Shown one piece after another: positions 9,276 to 17,420 of a DNA stretch of 64,000 nucleotides; positions within the stretch are counted from its first letter, which is position 1; the number at the start of each line of letters is the position of its first letter. Origin of the DNA: CAZDQL01 sp964507325 (lineage in GTDB: Bacteria > Planctomycetota > UBA1135 > GCA-002686595). Below the pieces are notes generated by a model. The model was given only the letters and a program-made list of their open reading frames with translations. It had not been told where the DNA came from and ran no database searches. The DNA is taken from the NCBI GenBank assembly GCA_964507325.1, contig CAZDQL010000011.1:1-64000 (forward strand). Reading direction: 5' to 3'. The position numbers and the translations under genes are program-made.

Positions 9276-10207
9276 ACGTCTCGATCGTCTTGCCCACGAG
9301 GAACGCTGGCCCGTTGCTGGCCGAGGTCCTGGACGCCGTGCAAGCTCAACGCTACGAGCGCGGCGCGGTGGAGGTCCTGGCCGTCGATTCCGGTTCGACG
9401 GACGGCACGCTGGCGCTGCTCGAACAGCGCGGCGTCGAGCGGCTCGACGTGCCCCCCGAGCTCTTCGACCACGGCGCCACGCGCGACCTCGCCATCGCGC
9501 GCACGAGCGGTGAGGCCGTCGTCCTGCTCGTCCAGGACGCCCTGCCGGAGGGGCCGCTGTGGCTCGAGGGCCTCGTGCGCGAGCTCGAGGACCCGGCCGT
9601 GGCCGGCGTCTACGCGCGGCAGGTCCCGCGCCCGGGGTGCGCTGCAGTGACGGCGGCGCGCGTGCGCAGCTACCTCGGCGGTCTCGACGAGCGCCGCGTC
9701 CAGCGCCTCGAGCACGGTACGCAGCTCGAGGACCTCGCGCCCGCCGAGCGCTGGCGCCTGTGCTGCTTCGACAACGTCTGCAGCGCGCTGCGCCGCAGCG
9801 TGTGGGAGGAGCTCCCCTTCGGCCGCTGTGAGTTCGCCGAGGATCTGCGCTGGGCCCGCGGCGCGATCCAGGCCGGGCACACGCTCATCTACACCCCCGA
9901 GGCGCGTGTCGTGCATTCGCACGACCGCTCGCTGCGCTTCGAGATGCGCCGCACCTACCTCTCGCACTACGCCCTGAACCAGCTCTTCGGGCTCTGGACG
10001 GTGCCGACCTGGGTCGGCGTCCTACGCTCGTTCCTGAGCTCCGGCGAGTGGATGGGGATCGCCCTGCGCGGCGAGCCGACGATCGGCCGCAAGCTCACCG
10101 CCGCGCTGCGCGCCCCCATCGAGCGCACGCTCACCGCCTACGCCCAGTACCGCGGCGCACGCGACGCCCGCCGCGGCCGCCCGGCGCGCCGCTTTCGGTC
10201 GATCTAG
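9272..10207 (+). CDS. GT2-family glycosyltransferase
   Basis: A 311-residue GT-A fold enzyme. The N-terminal strand is VSIVLPTRNAGPLL, followed by the nucleotide-sugar phrase AVDSGSTDGT and a later acidic region (FCEFAEDLRWA-like, about residue 190) typical of GT2. The frame is open well upstream, but GTG at 9272 is chosen because it gives a GTGA overlap with the GT4 gene and begins exactly at the first beta strand. The C-terminal 90 residues include hydrophobic and basic segments that may lie at the membrane. Likely adds a rhamnosyl-type or other sugar in the same pathway; the specificity is unknown. Confidence 0.87.
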   Translation: MNVSIVLPTRNAGPLLAEVLDAVQAQRYERGAVEVLAVDSGSTDGTLALLEQRGVERLDVPPELFDHGATRDLAIARTSGEAVVLLVQDALPEGPLWLEGLVRELEDPAVAGVYARQVPRPGCAAVTAARVRSYLGGLDERRVQRLEHGTQLEDLAPAERWRLCCFDNVCSALRRSVWEELPFGRCEFAEDLRWARGAIQAGHTLIYTPEARVVHSHDRSLRFEMRRTYLSHYALNQLFGLWTVPTWVGVLRSFLSSGEWMGIALRGEPTIGRKLTAALRAPIERTLTAYAQYRGARDARRGRPARRFRSI

Positions 10208-10216
10208 GGGCAGGGG

Positions 10217-10238
10217 CTCTGCTGCCAGACGAGCAGAG
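10217..10238 (+). terminator. Small hairpin after the GT2 gene
   Basis: CTCTGCT (10217-10223) pairs with AGCAGAG (10232-10238) around an 8-nt loop, 10 bp past the GT2 stop. There is no T tract, and its right arm runs into the first operator-like palindrome. It may help end the glycosyltransferase transcript, with low certainty. Confidence 0.3.
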
Positions 10239-10256
10239 AGCCGAAAATTTGGCTTT
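10237..10256. promoter_or_regulatory. Operator-like palindrome 1 upstream of BlaI-like gene
   Basis: AGAGCC, eight AT-rich bases, then GGCTTT. The inner half-sites AGCC-N8-GGCT are exactly inverted. The A/T-rich spacer stands out in this GC-rich genome. It shares half-sites and spacing with a second palindrome whose centre is 41 bp downstream, close to four helical turns. Binding by the BlaI-family repressor encoded 80 bp downstream is inferred. Confidence 0.6.
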
Positions 10257-10277
10257 CAAGTGGCGTTCCGCAAAAAA

Positions 10278-10297
10278 AGAGCCAAGAATATGGCTCT
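10278..10297. promoter_or_regulatory. Operator-like palindrome 2 upstream of BlaI-like gene
   Basis: AGAGCC, eight bases (AAGAATAT), then GGCTCT: a perfect 6-bp inverted repeat with the same half-site and spacer length as palindrome 1. It lies 38 bp before the BlaI-like start codon, where a repressor would block transcription. BlaI/MecI dimers bind inverted repeats of this general size, though their classic half-site (TACA/TGTA) is different. Confidence 0.62.
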
Positions 10298-10335
10298 CCG
10301 GGTCGTTGAGGACGCGAGCCGCGAGGAGGCCGACC

Positions 10336-10725
10336 ATGGATCACGACAAGACCCTCAGCCGCCGCGAGCGGGAGATCATGAACATCGTCTACGCCCGGGG
10401 GCGGGCCACCGCCGCCGAGGTGCGGGCCGAGCTGAGCGAGCGTCCATCCGCCACGGCGGTGCGCACCATGCTGCGCATCCTGGAGGAGAAGGGGCGCCTG
10501 ACCCACGTCAAGCGGGGTCGCGCTCACGTCTACCGGCCCACGGCACCGCGCCGGCGCGCCGGGCAGCGAGCCCTGAGCGGCGTCCTGCGCACCTTCTTCG
10601 ACGGGTCCCTGGAGGAGGCCGTGGCGGCCCACCTGGCGGACCCGCGGTCGCGACCCTCCAGCGAGGAGTTGCAGCGACTGGGACGGCTGATCGCGGAAGC
10701 GCGCGTGAAGGAGAAGCGGTCATGA
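10336..10725 (+). CDS. BlaI/MecI/CopY-family transcriptional repressor
   Basis: A 129-residue winged-helix repressor. The core runs LSRREREIMNIVY, then AAEVRAELS and TAVRTMLRILEEKG, which are the recognition-helix features of the penicillinase-repressor family; a short C-terminal dimerisation part follows. The ATG at 10336 has a GAGGAGG ribosome site 8 nt upstream. It overlaps the M56 peptidase gene by ATGA, the standard pairing of BlaI with BlaR1. In that system the membrane peptidase cleaves the repressor after sensing a ligand. The two palindromes before the gene are probable targets, so the pair is likely autoregulated. The regulated target genes are unknown. Confidence 0.9.
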   Translation: MDHDKTLSRREREIMNIVYARGRATAAEVRAELSERPSATAVRTMLRILEEKGRLTHVKRGRAHVYRPTAPRRRAGQRALSGVLRTFFDGSLEEAVAAHLADPRSRPSSEELQRLGRLIAEARVKEKRS

Positions 10726-13166
10726 CCTCGACTCAGCTCCTCCTCGACGTGGCCCTCAAGGCCGCCTTGGTGCTCGCGGGCGCCGGCGTGGCGGCCCTTG
10801 TGCTGCGGCGCTCGTCTGCGGCGCGTCGCCACGCGGTCTGGACCGCGGGCGCGGTCGGGGCCCTCGTCATTCCACTGCTGGCGGTCGCCCTCCCGGGGTG
10901 GGCGGTGCTGCCGAGCTGGACTCGGCCCGAGGTGGCGCAGGGCGCGTCGATCGCCTCCCCAGCGAGCGCTCCGTCAGTCGCGGAGTCCTCGACGGCATCG
11001 CCCTCGGAACGGTCTGCTCCCCTGGAGGAGACCGCAGCGGAGAGCCCATCCGGGGTGGCAGGGCCGGTCACTCCAGCTGCCGACCCGAGGGAACCGTGGG
11101 GGTGGGTGCTGAGCCTGTGGATCGCGGGCGCCGCGGTCACCGCGCTGCCCCTTTTGCTCGGATTCCGCAGCCTCTGGCGGTTGGAGCGCCGCGCGCGTCC
11201 CGTCACCCGCGGGCCCCTCTTGGAGCAGGCTAGCCGTTGCGCAACGGAGCTCGGGATCGAGAGGAGCCTCCTGATCCTCGAGAGCGACCAGCGCTCCATG
11301 CCGATGCACTGGGGTTTGATGCGCCAGCGACTGCTCCTACCCTCCGGAGCGGTCGACTGGCCCAGGGCCCGCCTGCGGTCGGTCCTCCTGCACGAGCTGG
11401 CCCACGTCCGCCGGCGCGACTGCCTGACGCAACTCGCCGCCGAGCTCACGCGGGTCCTCTACTGGTTCAACCCGCTCGCCTGGCTGGCGCGCGCCCGCAT
11501 GCGGGTGGAGCGGGAGGTCGCCTGCGACGATCTCGTCCTGGGCGCAGGGCAGGCGCCGGTCGACTACGCCGAGGAGCTCCTGCGGGTCGCCCGCGGACAC
11601 CGGACGCCCCCGCTGGCGGGTCCCGTCGCCATTCCGATGGCGCGTCCGTCGACCCTCGAGAGGCGCCTGCGCGCCATCCTCGACGATGGACGCGACCGGC
11701 ACCTGGTGGGTCGCCGGCAGGCGCTGGCCGCGCTGGCGCTGCTCGCCTGCGCCCTGCCGCCCCTCGCGATGGCCGAGGGGAGGCTGGCCCTGCAAGATCC
11801 ACCGACGGCGGGTGAACACTCCTTCGAGGTCACCCTCGTCGGTGCCGACGGGGAGCCGATCCCCTCTTCCACCGTCACCTTCTGGAAGGCCTGTGAGGGC
11901 CGCGAGAGCGATGCGCTTCCCCCCTGGGAGGTCGCCGTCAAGCGGGGCTGGTTCGATCGACGGACCGGCACGCATTGGGAGGCCGTGCACCACTTCGCCA
12001 CCAGCGACCGCGCGACGATCGCCGACCTGACCCCGGGCACCTACCGCGCGACCGCCGGCCTGAGTCATGGCACCCCGACCCAGTTCGCCGACAGCGGGCC
12101 CGTGACCCTCGAGGGCGTGGAGCGGCACACGCAGGTGGCGCTCGTCATGGAGGCAGGCCCGAGCCTGACCATCAACCTCGTCGACGCTGCGAGTAGGGAG
12201 CCCGTGGAGTACGTCGAGCTCTTCATCCTGCGCTCCGACGGCCTGCCGCTGGCGTCCTGGAGCAGCGGGTGGAGCCTCCGGCCGCGGGAGGGCCGGTACG
12301 CCTTCGAGCACCTCGCGCCGGGGCGCTACACCCTGCACGCGCGGTTGGTCTCGACGTACTCCGGTCACCCCGACTGGCGCCTGGAAGGGGGGCCGCGCGA
12401 GATCGAGTTGATCGAGGGCTCCGACCTCGAGGTCGCCCTGCCCATGCGAGCTGTGGAGCCCAGTGAAGAGGAGGCCGCGCGGCGCTGGCCCTGGGCGGTG
12501 ACGGGTCAGGTGACCAGCGACGACGGCCAGCCGCTCTCCGGGGTGAAGCTCATCGCCCACACCGGATGGGGCACCCTGCGCCCCACCGGGGAGGCGTGGA
12601 CCGACGAGCAAGGGCGCTACCTCCTGCGCTTCGGGCCCGGCATGTGGAGTCGCGACGAAGAGACTGGCGAGTGGCGCGTTGGGATGCAGGCGGCCACGAT
12701 CAGCCCCTGGAAGTCGGGGTGGTTCGAGCGAAACCTGCACCGGCAGGGGGACCTCCGGATGGCCTCGACGCGACCGCCGGCGGAGGAGGCCGGCGAGGAG
12801 GACTTTGACCGGTTGGTCCTGCCCGACGAACCGCGACGACTCGACTTCGTGATGCGGCGCGGCGCCACCCTCAACGGGATCCTGCGCGACGCCGCGGGCA
12901 ATCCGATCGCCGGGGGGGCGGTCTCCCTCGATGCCCACGAGCTGTGGCCCTCGAGCAGCGTCCTGCACTGGGAGCGCACCGACGGCGAGGGCCGCTTCAC
13001 GCTCGACCCCGTCCCCGTCGACCTCGAGCTGTGGTTCGAGCACGACCGCGTCGAGAGCACCCCCTTCACCGTGATCGGCGCCGCGGCGCTGGAGGTCGAG
13101 CTGCGCTTCGTGCGCGACGAGGAGGGTGGGGCGCGACTCGAGGTGGAGGGGACGGCGCCCCGCTGA
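10722..13166 (+). CDS. BlaR1-like M56 membrane metallopeptidase with carboxypeptidase-regulatory-like C-terminus
   Basis: An 814-residue membrane protein. Two N-terminal helices (about 8-28 and 40-60) and a Ser/Pro/Glu-rich loop precede a third helix (about 126-147) and the zinc site HELAH (H224, E225, H228). The M56 region goes on to about residue 330 and a fourth helix near 350. In place of the penicillin-binding sensor of BlaR1, the outer part is about 450 residues of carboxypeptidase-regulatory-like (Ig-like) domains with phrases such as VDAASREPVEYVELF and GQVTSDDGQPLSG. So the activating signal is probably not a beta-lactam. Start ATG has an AAGGAG ribosome site and overlaps the repressor gene. 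Confidence 0.88.
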   Translation: MTSTQLLLDVALKAALVLAGAGVAALVLRRSSAARRHAVWTAGAVGALVIPLLAVALPGWAVLPSWTRPEVAQGASIASPASAPSVAESSTASPSERSAPLEETAAESPSGVAGPVTPAADPREPWGWVLSLWIAGAAVTALPLLLGFRSLWRLERRARPVTRGPLLEQASRCATELGIERSLLILESDQRSMPMHWGLMRQRLLLPSGAVDWPRARLRSVLLHELAHVRRRDCLTQLAAELTRVLYWFNPLAWLARARMRVEREVACDDLVLGAGQAPVDYAEELLRVARGHRTPPLAGPVAIPMARPSTLERRLRAILDDGRDRHLVGRRQALAALALLACALPPLAMAEGRLALQDPPTAGEHSFEVTLVGADGEPIPSSTVTFWKACEGRESDALPPWEVAVKRGWFDRRTGTHWEAVHHFATSDRATIADLTPGTYRATAGLSHGTPTQFADSGPVTLEGVERHTQVALVMEAGPSLTINLVDAASREPVEYVELFILRSDGLPLASWSSGWSLRPREGRYAFEHLAPGRYTLHARLVSTYSGHPDWRLEGGPREIELIEGSDLEVALPMRAVEPSEEEAARRWPWAVTGQVTSDDGQPLSGVKLIAHTGWGTLRPTGEAWTDEQGRYLLRFGPGMWSRDEETGEWRVGMQAATISPWKSGWFERNLHRQGDLRMASTRPPAEEAGEEDFDRLVLPDEPRRLDFVMRRGATLNGILRDAAGNPIAGGAVSLDAHELWPSSSVLHWERTDGEGRFTLDPVPVDLELWFEHDRVESTPFTVIGAAALEVELRFVRDEEGGARLEVEGTAPR

Positions 13167-13215
13167 CCTCTGCGTGCTCACAAGGACGCGGGCCGCGGAG
13201 CGCCAGCTCGTCCGC

Positions 13216-13926
13216 TCAATAGACGAGTCGGCCCTTCTTTCCGGCTTGCTTCGTGGCCTCGAGAGTCTGCTCCTTGCGGGCCTGCAGGTGTTCCGGGGAG
13301 AGATTGCTCGTCGCCCCCACGGATCGCAGGTACTCCGCGATCTGCGGATTGCTGCCGATGACGGCCAGATCGAGTGGTGTTTCCTCTTGAGCGTTGACCC
13401 GTTCGCGGTTCGCCCCTCGAGCCACGAGAGTCTCAACCACGGACTGCCGGCCCCAGAAGGAAGCCAGGTGCAGCGGCGAATCTCCCGTGTTCGAATCCGC
13501 GACGAAGTCGACGCTCGCTCCATGGTCGAGCAGGAGAACCGCGAGCTCCCCGGATTCGGCAACACAGAGCGGGGTGTATTCGGTCACAGACCGTACGTCG
13601 GCCTCGGCTCCGCGCTCGAGAAGCAGCTTCGCCACTCCCCCATGGTCTCCCATGGCCGCCAGGTGGAGAGCGGTCCACCCGAGAGGCGTGACCTGGTCGA
13701 CCGCCGCGCCGCAGTCGATCAGGAGCTCGACCATCGACGGGTTCCCGGCGATCACCGCGACATGGAGGGGCACCATGCCGGCGCGGTTTCTCGATTCGAT
13801 TCGCTCCCCCTCCTCGAGGAGCTGCGTCACGAGAGAGAGGTCTCCTTCCCAGGCGGCCTTGTGAAGGGGATAGGTCACACAGGAGCAGAGAGTGCTGAGC
13901 AGAACCGCACCGATCACCCACCGCAT
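13216..13926 (-). CDS. Ankyrin-repeat lipoprotein
   Basis: A 236-residue protein with a short lipoprotein-type signal (MRWVIGAVLLSTLCSC) and about five to six ankyrin repeats. Repeat cores such as PLHVAVIAGNPSMVELLI, TALHLAAMGDHGGVAKLLL and PLHLASFWGRQSVVETLV are clear. ATG at 13926 is chosen so the protein begins with its signal; an in-frame GTG at 13965 would add 13 residues. Ankyrin domains bind partner proteins; an envelope location is inferred from the lipobox. It is the last gene of a run of minus-strand envelope proteins. Confidence 0.8.
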   Translation of the reverse strand: MRWVIGAVLLSTLCSCVTYPLHKAAWEGDLSLVTQLLEEGERIESRNRAGMVPLHVAVIAGNPSMVELLIDCGAAVDQVTPLGWTALHLAAMGDHGGVAKLLLERGAEADVRSVTEYTPLCVAESGELAVLLLDHGASVDFVADSNTGDSPLHLASFWGRQSVVETLVARGANRERVNAQEETPLDLAVIGSNPQIAEYLRSVGATSNLSPEHLQARKEQTLEATKQAGKKGRLVY

Positions 13927-14002
13927 GGGTTTCGGATCAGGAGTGCCGCGCACCAGGCACCTCACACGTCAACGGAAGGTGGAACCGGGACGAACGCGAC
14001 AT

Positions 14003-14794
14003 CTACTGAGCCTCCTTCGGCTCCCTCACCTCGAACCAGACTTCCTTGGAGCCGTAGTGGTAGATCACCTCGTAGGTGCGCCCCCCCACGACCTCGACCG
14101 GCGCCGCGAACCCGTGGTCTCCGCCCGGCGTGAACACCTCCAGCCGCATGGTTCCGGGTGCCCGTGTCCAGGTGATGGTGTCGCCGGAGCGCACCTGCCC
14201 GATGATGCGCGCCTTCCGTTCGTGCCCCACCCTCTGCATGATGGCGAGAGCGCCTTCGCTGAGAGAAGTGGTTCCGCGCTGAGAGCTGGGTACTCCCGAT
14301 CCAGCTCGCTCGAGGTCCGCCAAGCGCTTCAACTCGAGCTTGCCCAGGCCGGGCCAAAGGAAGCCGAAGTGGTCATCCCCCACGGCCAGGAGGTTCCCCG
14401 GTTCGTACTCGCGTCGAATCGTCTTCGTGGAGAAGTAGTCCGTCGAGGCTTGCGAAACGACCTCCTCATTGACCACTCGCCAGCCGTGCAGGTCGTAGTC
14501 TCCGAGATCCATCGAGACCTCCGCTCTCTCGAGCACGACAGCGTTCGGCTCCATCCCCTGCCCGCCATCCATGACGCAGTGGGGAACCGCTGCCCCCAGG
14601 GCCGCTGACTTGCGCTCGAAGACGATTGTTGCGGCGTTCGCTCCCGCATCGAGCGCGCCGGGTGAGGCGAGAGCCCCCATGGCGTCGTACCAGTACGGCT
14701 TGTCCTTCATCGCCGCTTGTTCGATCGCACGGCAGCCCAAAGTGCAGCCCGCCAGCACGAGAACGACCAGACCTTTCACCAGCTTCCCCTGCAT
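14003..14794 (-). CDS. Putative lipoprotein of unknown function
   Basis: A 263-residue protein. The signal is MQGKLVKGLVVLVLAGC with a clean LAGC lipobox (C17). The ATG at 14794 is preceded by a GGAGG ribosome site 9 nt away, which argues against two upstream in-frame starts. The mature part is mixed alpha/beta with no motif I recognise. It is one of four small envelope-type genes in a row on the minus strand, 76 bp before the ankyrin lipoprotein. No function is proposed. Confidence 0.72.
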   Translation of the reverse strand: MQGKLVKGLVVLVLAGCTLGCRAIEQAAMKDKPYWYDAMGALASPGALDAGANAATIVFERKSAALGAAVPHCVMDGGQGMEPNAVVLERAEVSMDLGDYDLHGWRVVNEEVVSQASTDYFSTKTIRREYEPGNLLAVGDDHFGFLWPGLGKLELKRLADLERAGSGVPSSQRGTTSLSEGALAIMQRVGHERKARIIGQVRSGDTITWTRAPGTMRLEVFTPGGDHGFAAPVEVVGGRTYEVIYHYGSKEVWFEVREPKEAQ

Positions 14795-14851
14795 CTGATT
14801 CACCCTCCGTTTCTTCCTCATCCGGTGCATGTTCGTTCCACGAGACGGCGC

Positions 14852-15379
14852 CTAGCCCTCTCCGTGTGTGCCTGTGTGGTTCTCCTCCACGTACTTGACG
14901 ATCTCCTTCGCCACGTTCTTCAGGACCGTGCCCGTGCCTCCCGCGAATCCGTGCTGCCCCGTCTCCGCCTCGAAGAGCGTGGTTCCTAGCGTCTCCTTCG
15001 AGGCCAGGTCGGAGAAGGTCGCTCGCAGGCTGATGCGGCCCTTGCCGGCCATGGCGCCCATCATGAAGCGGCTCGTTCCGCTCACGGGCTCGAAATTCGT
15101 GATCAGCAGCCTGATGAGCAGGGTTTCGGTGGCGTCGGCCGGCGTCGAGCCCGAGGTCACGGGCGAGAAGAGCTCCAGACTCTCGAGTCGTTCCACGACC
15201 TCCCGCTCGAGGTCAGCGATCTCCTCCCCGGGCTCGGCTTCCATGGTCCCGACGGCAACGTGCACCGATCGAAACCGATCCAGGGGCTCGCCGAGCGGTT
15301 GTATCTCCCTGCTCCCGGACGAGGCACAAGCACTGAGCGTGACGAGTCCCAGAATCAGCGAGGGCGCGATTCCCTTCAT
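14852..15379 (-). CDS. DUF4410-like lipoprotein
   Basis: A 175-residue protein with a lipoprotein signal ending LSAC (C18). A GGAGGAGAAGG ribosome site precedes the ATG. The mature part fits the DUF4410 layout: a strand on VHVAVGTMEAEPGE, then LLIRLLITNFEPVSG, a glycine/methionine-rich turn (SRFMMGAMAGKGRI) and a closing pair SDLASKETLGTTLFEA. DUF4410 proteins are outer-membrane-anchored proteins of unknown role. The family call is by pattern and should be tested by profile search. Confidence 0.7.
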   Translation of the reverse strand: MKGIAPSLILGLVTLSACASSGSREIQPLGEPLDRFRSVHVAVGTMEAEPGEEIADLEREVVERLESLELFSPVTSGSTPADATETLLIRLLITNFEPVSGTSRFMMGAMAGKGRISLRATFSDLASKETLGTTLFEAETGQHGFAGGTGTVLKNVAKEIVKYVEENHTGTHGEG

Positions 15380-15529
15380 TGTCCTTCTCCTCCGGCGGCG
15401 ATCACAAGCCCTTCCCCGCGCGGCCGCCGAGTCGTCAGGGAGGCGCGTCGATGGCTCAGTCTAGAACCTGCCTCAGAACCTGTCACCGGCATCTTGCGTC
15501 TCCTGCGGGCATCTGTCGGTGCTCTCGGT

Positions 15530-16309
15530 TCAGAAGGTGTAGGTGAGGCCGAGAACGGCGCGCACACCGCTCGCGTCCAGGTTGTCGTCGAGGGTCTGCG
15601 AATCGCTGTGGATGCCGCTGACCTTGTTCATGCTCCTCCAGCTGTGGAAGAGGCCGATGTCGATCGACAGATCGCGACGAAGGTAGTAGTTCGCGCCCAC
15701 CCCCAGGTTCGCGCACGATCCGCTGAAGCTCGCGTCGTCGAACTCTCCCGCCGAATCGAACGAGGCGTCGGGCACGTCGATCCAAGTGCTGCCTAGGCCT
15801 AGCAGAAGGAAGGGTTGCAGGCGCCGGCTCGTCCTGAAGAAGTACTTGAAGTTGAGGTCGACCATCTGTGCGTCGGCTTCGCCCCAGCCCAACCCCACCA
15901 CGCTGGCGTCGTGGCTGGTCTGCATGTAGCTCAGCTCCAGACCCACGCGCTTCCAGCGCCTGCCGAGCGCGAGGCCGTACCCGGATCCGTCGTCGAATTC
16001 CGGAATCAAGATGGCTTCGTCCCACCCGACGAGCGCGGTATCCCCCTGGAAGTCGCCGCCAATCGTCGTGTGGGGCAGCAGGGCTCTCAGGTAGGTCCCG
16101 GTTTCGACCTCGAAGGAACCGTTCTCCGGCACCTCGGTTACCTGTCCTCTGGCGGAGGACGTACGGCCCGGCGTCGAACACCCGAGGAGGGCGAAACAGA
16201 GGACGACGGCCAGGAGCTGCGCGGACCGAGCCGCCCAGGCTCCATCGGGCTCGCCCGGGGTCCTCGGACCACCGCTGCCGGTCGACCGCTTGCTAGCTCG
16301 TGCGCTCAT
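15530..16309 (-). CDS. Outer-membrane beta-barrel protein
   Basis: A 259-residue protein. After a long N-region and a hydrophobic segment ending LLGC (C44), the rest alternates polar and aromatic residues, as in small barrels: YGLALGRRWKRVGLELSYM, LNFKYFFRT, PFLLLGLGSTW, and a final LGLTYTF ending in Phe, the usual signal for barrel insertion. A lipobox on a barrel protein is unusual; the 30-residue region before it is also long for a signal peptide. The start ATG has a GAGGTGGGG ribosome site and overlaps the upstream gene by ATGA. Substrate or role unknown. Confidence 0.75.
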   Translation of the reverse strand: MSARASKRSTGSGGPRTPGEPDGAWAARSAQLLAVVLCFALLGCSTPGRTSSARGQVTEVPENGSFEVETGTYLRALLPHTTIGGDFQGDTALVGWDEAILIPEFDDGSGYGLALGRRWKRVGLELSYMQTSHDASVVGLGWGEADAQMVDLNFKYFFRTSRRLQPFLLLGLGSTWIDVPDASFDSAGEFDDASFSGSCANLGVGANYYLRRDLSIDIGLFHSWRSMNKVSGIHSDSQTLDDNLDASGVRAVLGLTYTF

Positions 16310-16629
16310 TGCCCCACCTCGGCCTGCTCGGCGGAAAGGCGGGCTCGGGAGGAAGCGGCCGACGACAGGAGGACGAGGCGCGCAAGGAAGCAGCTGCCGA
16401 TCCCCACCGCGAGCGTCAGGATCATCCCCAGAAGCATGTACTGAACGACGTTGTCGCTGCCGATCTCGCTCCTGACCAGCTCCGGATAGACCGCGCGGCC
16501 GAACACCAGCACCGGTACGTAGTAGCTGGTGGCGCCGATGAATCCCCACAGGAATCCACTACGACCCATCCTCTTCGCGGTTCGTGAGAACCAGGCGATC
16601 ACACCCATCATGACGATCACTTCCAACAT
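16306..16629 (-). CDS. Small three-helix membrane protein
   Basis: A 107-residue protein with three hydrophobic segments (about 1-14, 26-43 and 62-88) and a polar C-terminus. ATG at 16629 is preceded by GAGGA at a good distance. It overlaps the barrel gene by ATGA, so the two are translated together. I do not recognise a family. It is the first gene of the minus-strand envelope block and faces the sigma factor gene across 238 bp, in which I see no convincing promoter motif. Confidence 0.65.
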   Translation of the reverse strand: MLEVIVMMGVIAWFSRTAKRMGRSGFLWGFIGATSYYVPVLVFGRAVYPELVRSEIGSDNVVQYMLLGMILTLAVGIGSCFLARLVLLSSAASSRARLSAEQAEVGQ

Positions 16630-16867
16630 GGCTCGATCCTCGGCTTGGCTTGGTTTCAGAGGCTCCTGACTCACATCCCGGCCCGTCGTTTCACGGGGGG
16701 GCTGTCGTCTCGCGAGGGGAGAACGCAGGTGGTGCTGACCCCGGTCCCCACTTTCCCGGAAACCCGGCTCCGACTTTCGCGGGCGGAATCGGGGGTCCGC
16801 TGCGGGCATCGATTGCGTTCTTTCCTCTGGAAGCCAGTCCGTTCCCGAAGACAAACTCTGCAATCCA

Positions 16868-17416
16868 ATGGATGAGGAAGACCCGGAGGCCGTGGGCGAG
16901 ATCATCGCCCAGTTCGAGTCCGAGCTGCGCAAGATCGCCCACCGCAGGATGCGCAACCAGCCGCGCTCGCTGCTGCAGACCACCGCCCTGTTGAACTCCG
17001 CCTGCCGGCGCTTGATCGCAGCCAGCAAGGAGACGCCGCCGGGGTGGACCGACCACGCCCACTTCCTGCGCGTCGCCGCCAAGACGATGCGTTCCGTGCT
17101 GACCGACTACGCGCGCAGGCGACAGGCCGTCAAGCGGGATCGACGAGCTGCTTCGCAGCCGATCGAGGAGGTGAACGTCGCGGGCGAAGAGTCCTTTCAG
17201 GACCGCATCCTCGGCGTCCTCAGCATCCACGAGGTTATGGAGGAGCAGGCGGCCATCAATCCGAGCTACGCCGAGATCGTGGAGCTGCGCTACTTCGGCG
17301 GTCTCTCCATCCCGGAGACCGCCCAGGCGGCGGGGGTCGGCGTCAAGAAGGTCAAGCTGGCCTGCGCGCAGTTGAAGCGCCTGCTAGAGAAGCATGAGAA
17401 CGACGAGGTGAGCTGA
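16868..17416 (+). CDS. ECF-type RNA polymerase sigma factor
   Basis: A 182-residue sigma factor of the kind with a region-2-like part (LRKIAHRRMRNQPRSLLQTTALLNSA and FLRVAAKTMRSVLTDYARRR) and a region-4 helix-turn-helix (YAEIVELRYFGGLSIPETA then GVGVKKVKLACAQLKRLL). The QTTALLNSA phrase is characteristic of the planctomycete/acidobacterial group that sits beside Ser/Thr kinases. It lies 4 bp before the kinase gene, so phosphorylation may control it. The ATG has no clear ribosome site. Confidence 0.92.
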   Translation: MDEEDPEAVGEIIAQFESELRKIAHRRMRNQPRSLLQTTALLNSACRRLIAASKETPPGWTDHAHFLRVAAKTMRSVLTDYARRRQAVKRDRRAASQPIEEVNVAGEESFQDRILGVLSIHEVMEEQAAINPSYAEIVELRYFGGLSIPETAQAAGVGVKKVKLACAQLKRLLEKHENDEVS

Positions 17417-17420
17417 TCCA

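Noticed and set aside
15463..15482. Direct repeat AGAACCTG at a 12-bp period between the barrel and DUF4410-like genes
   Set aside because: Only two short copies, no third copy nearby and no promoter features; likely chance.
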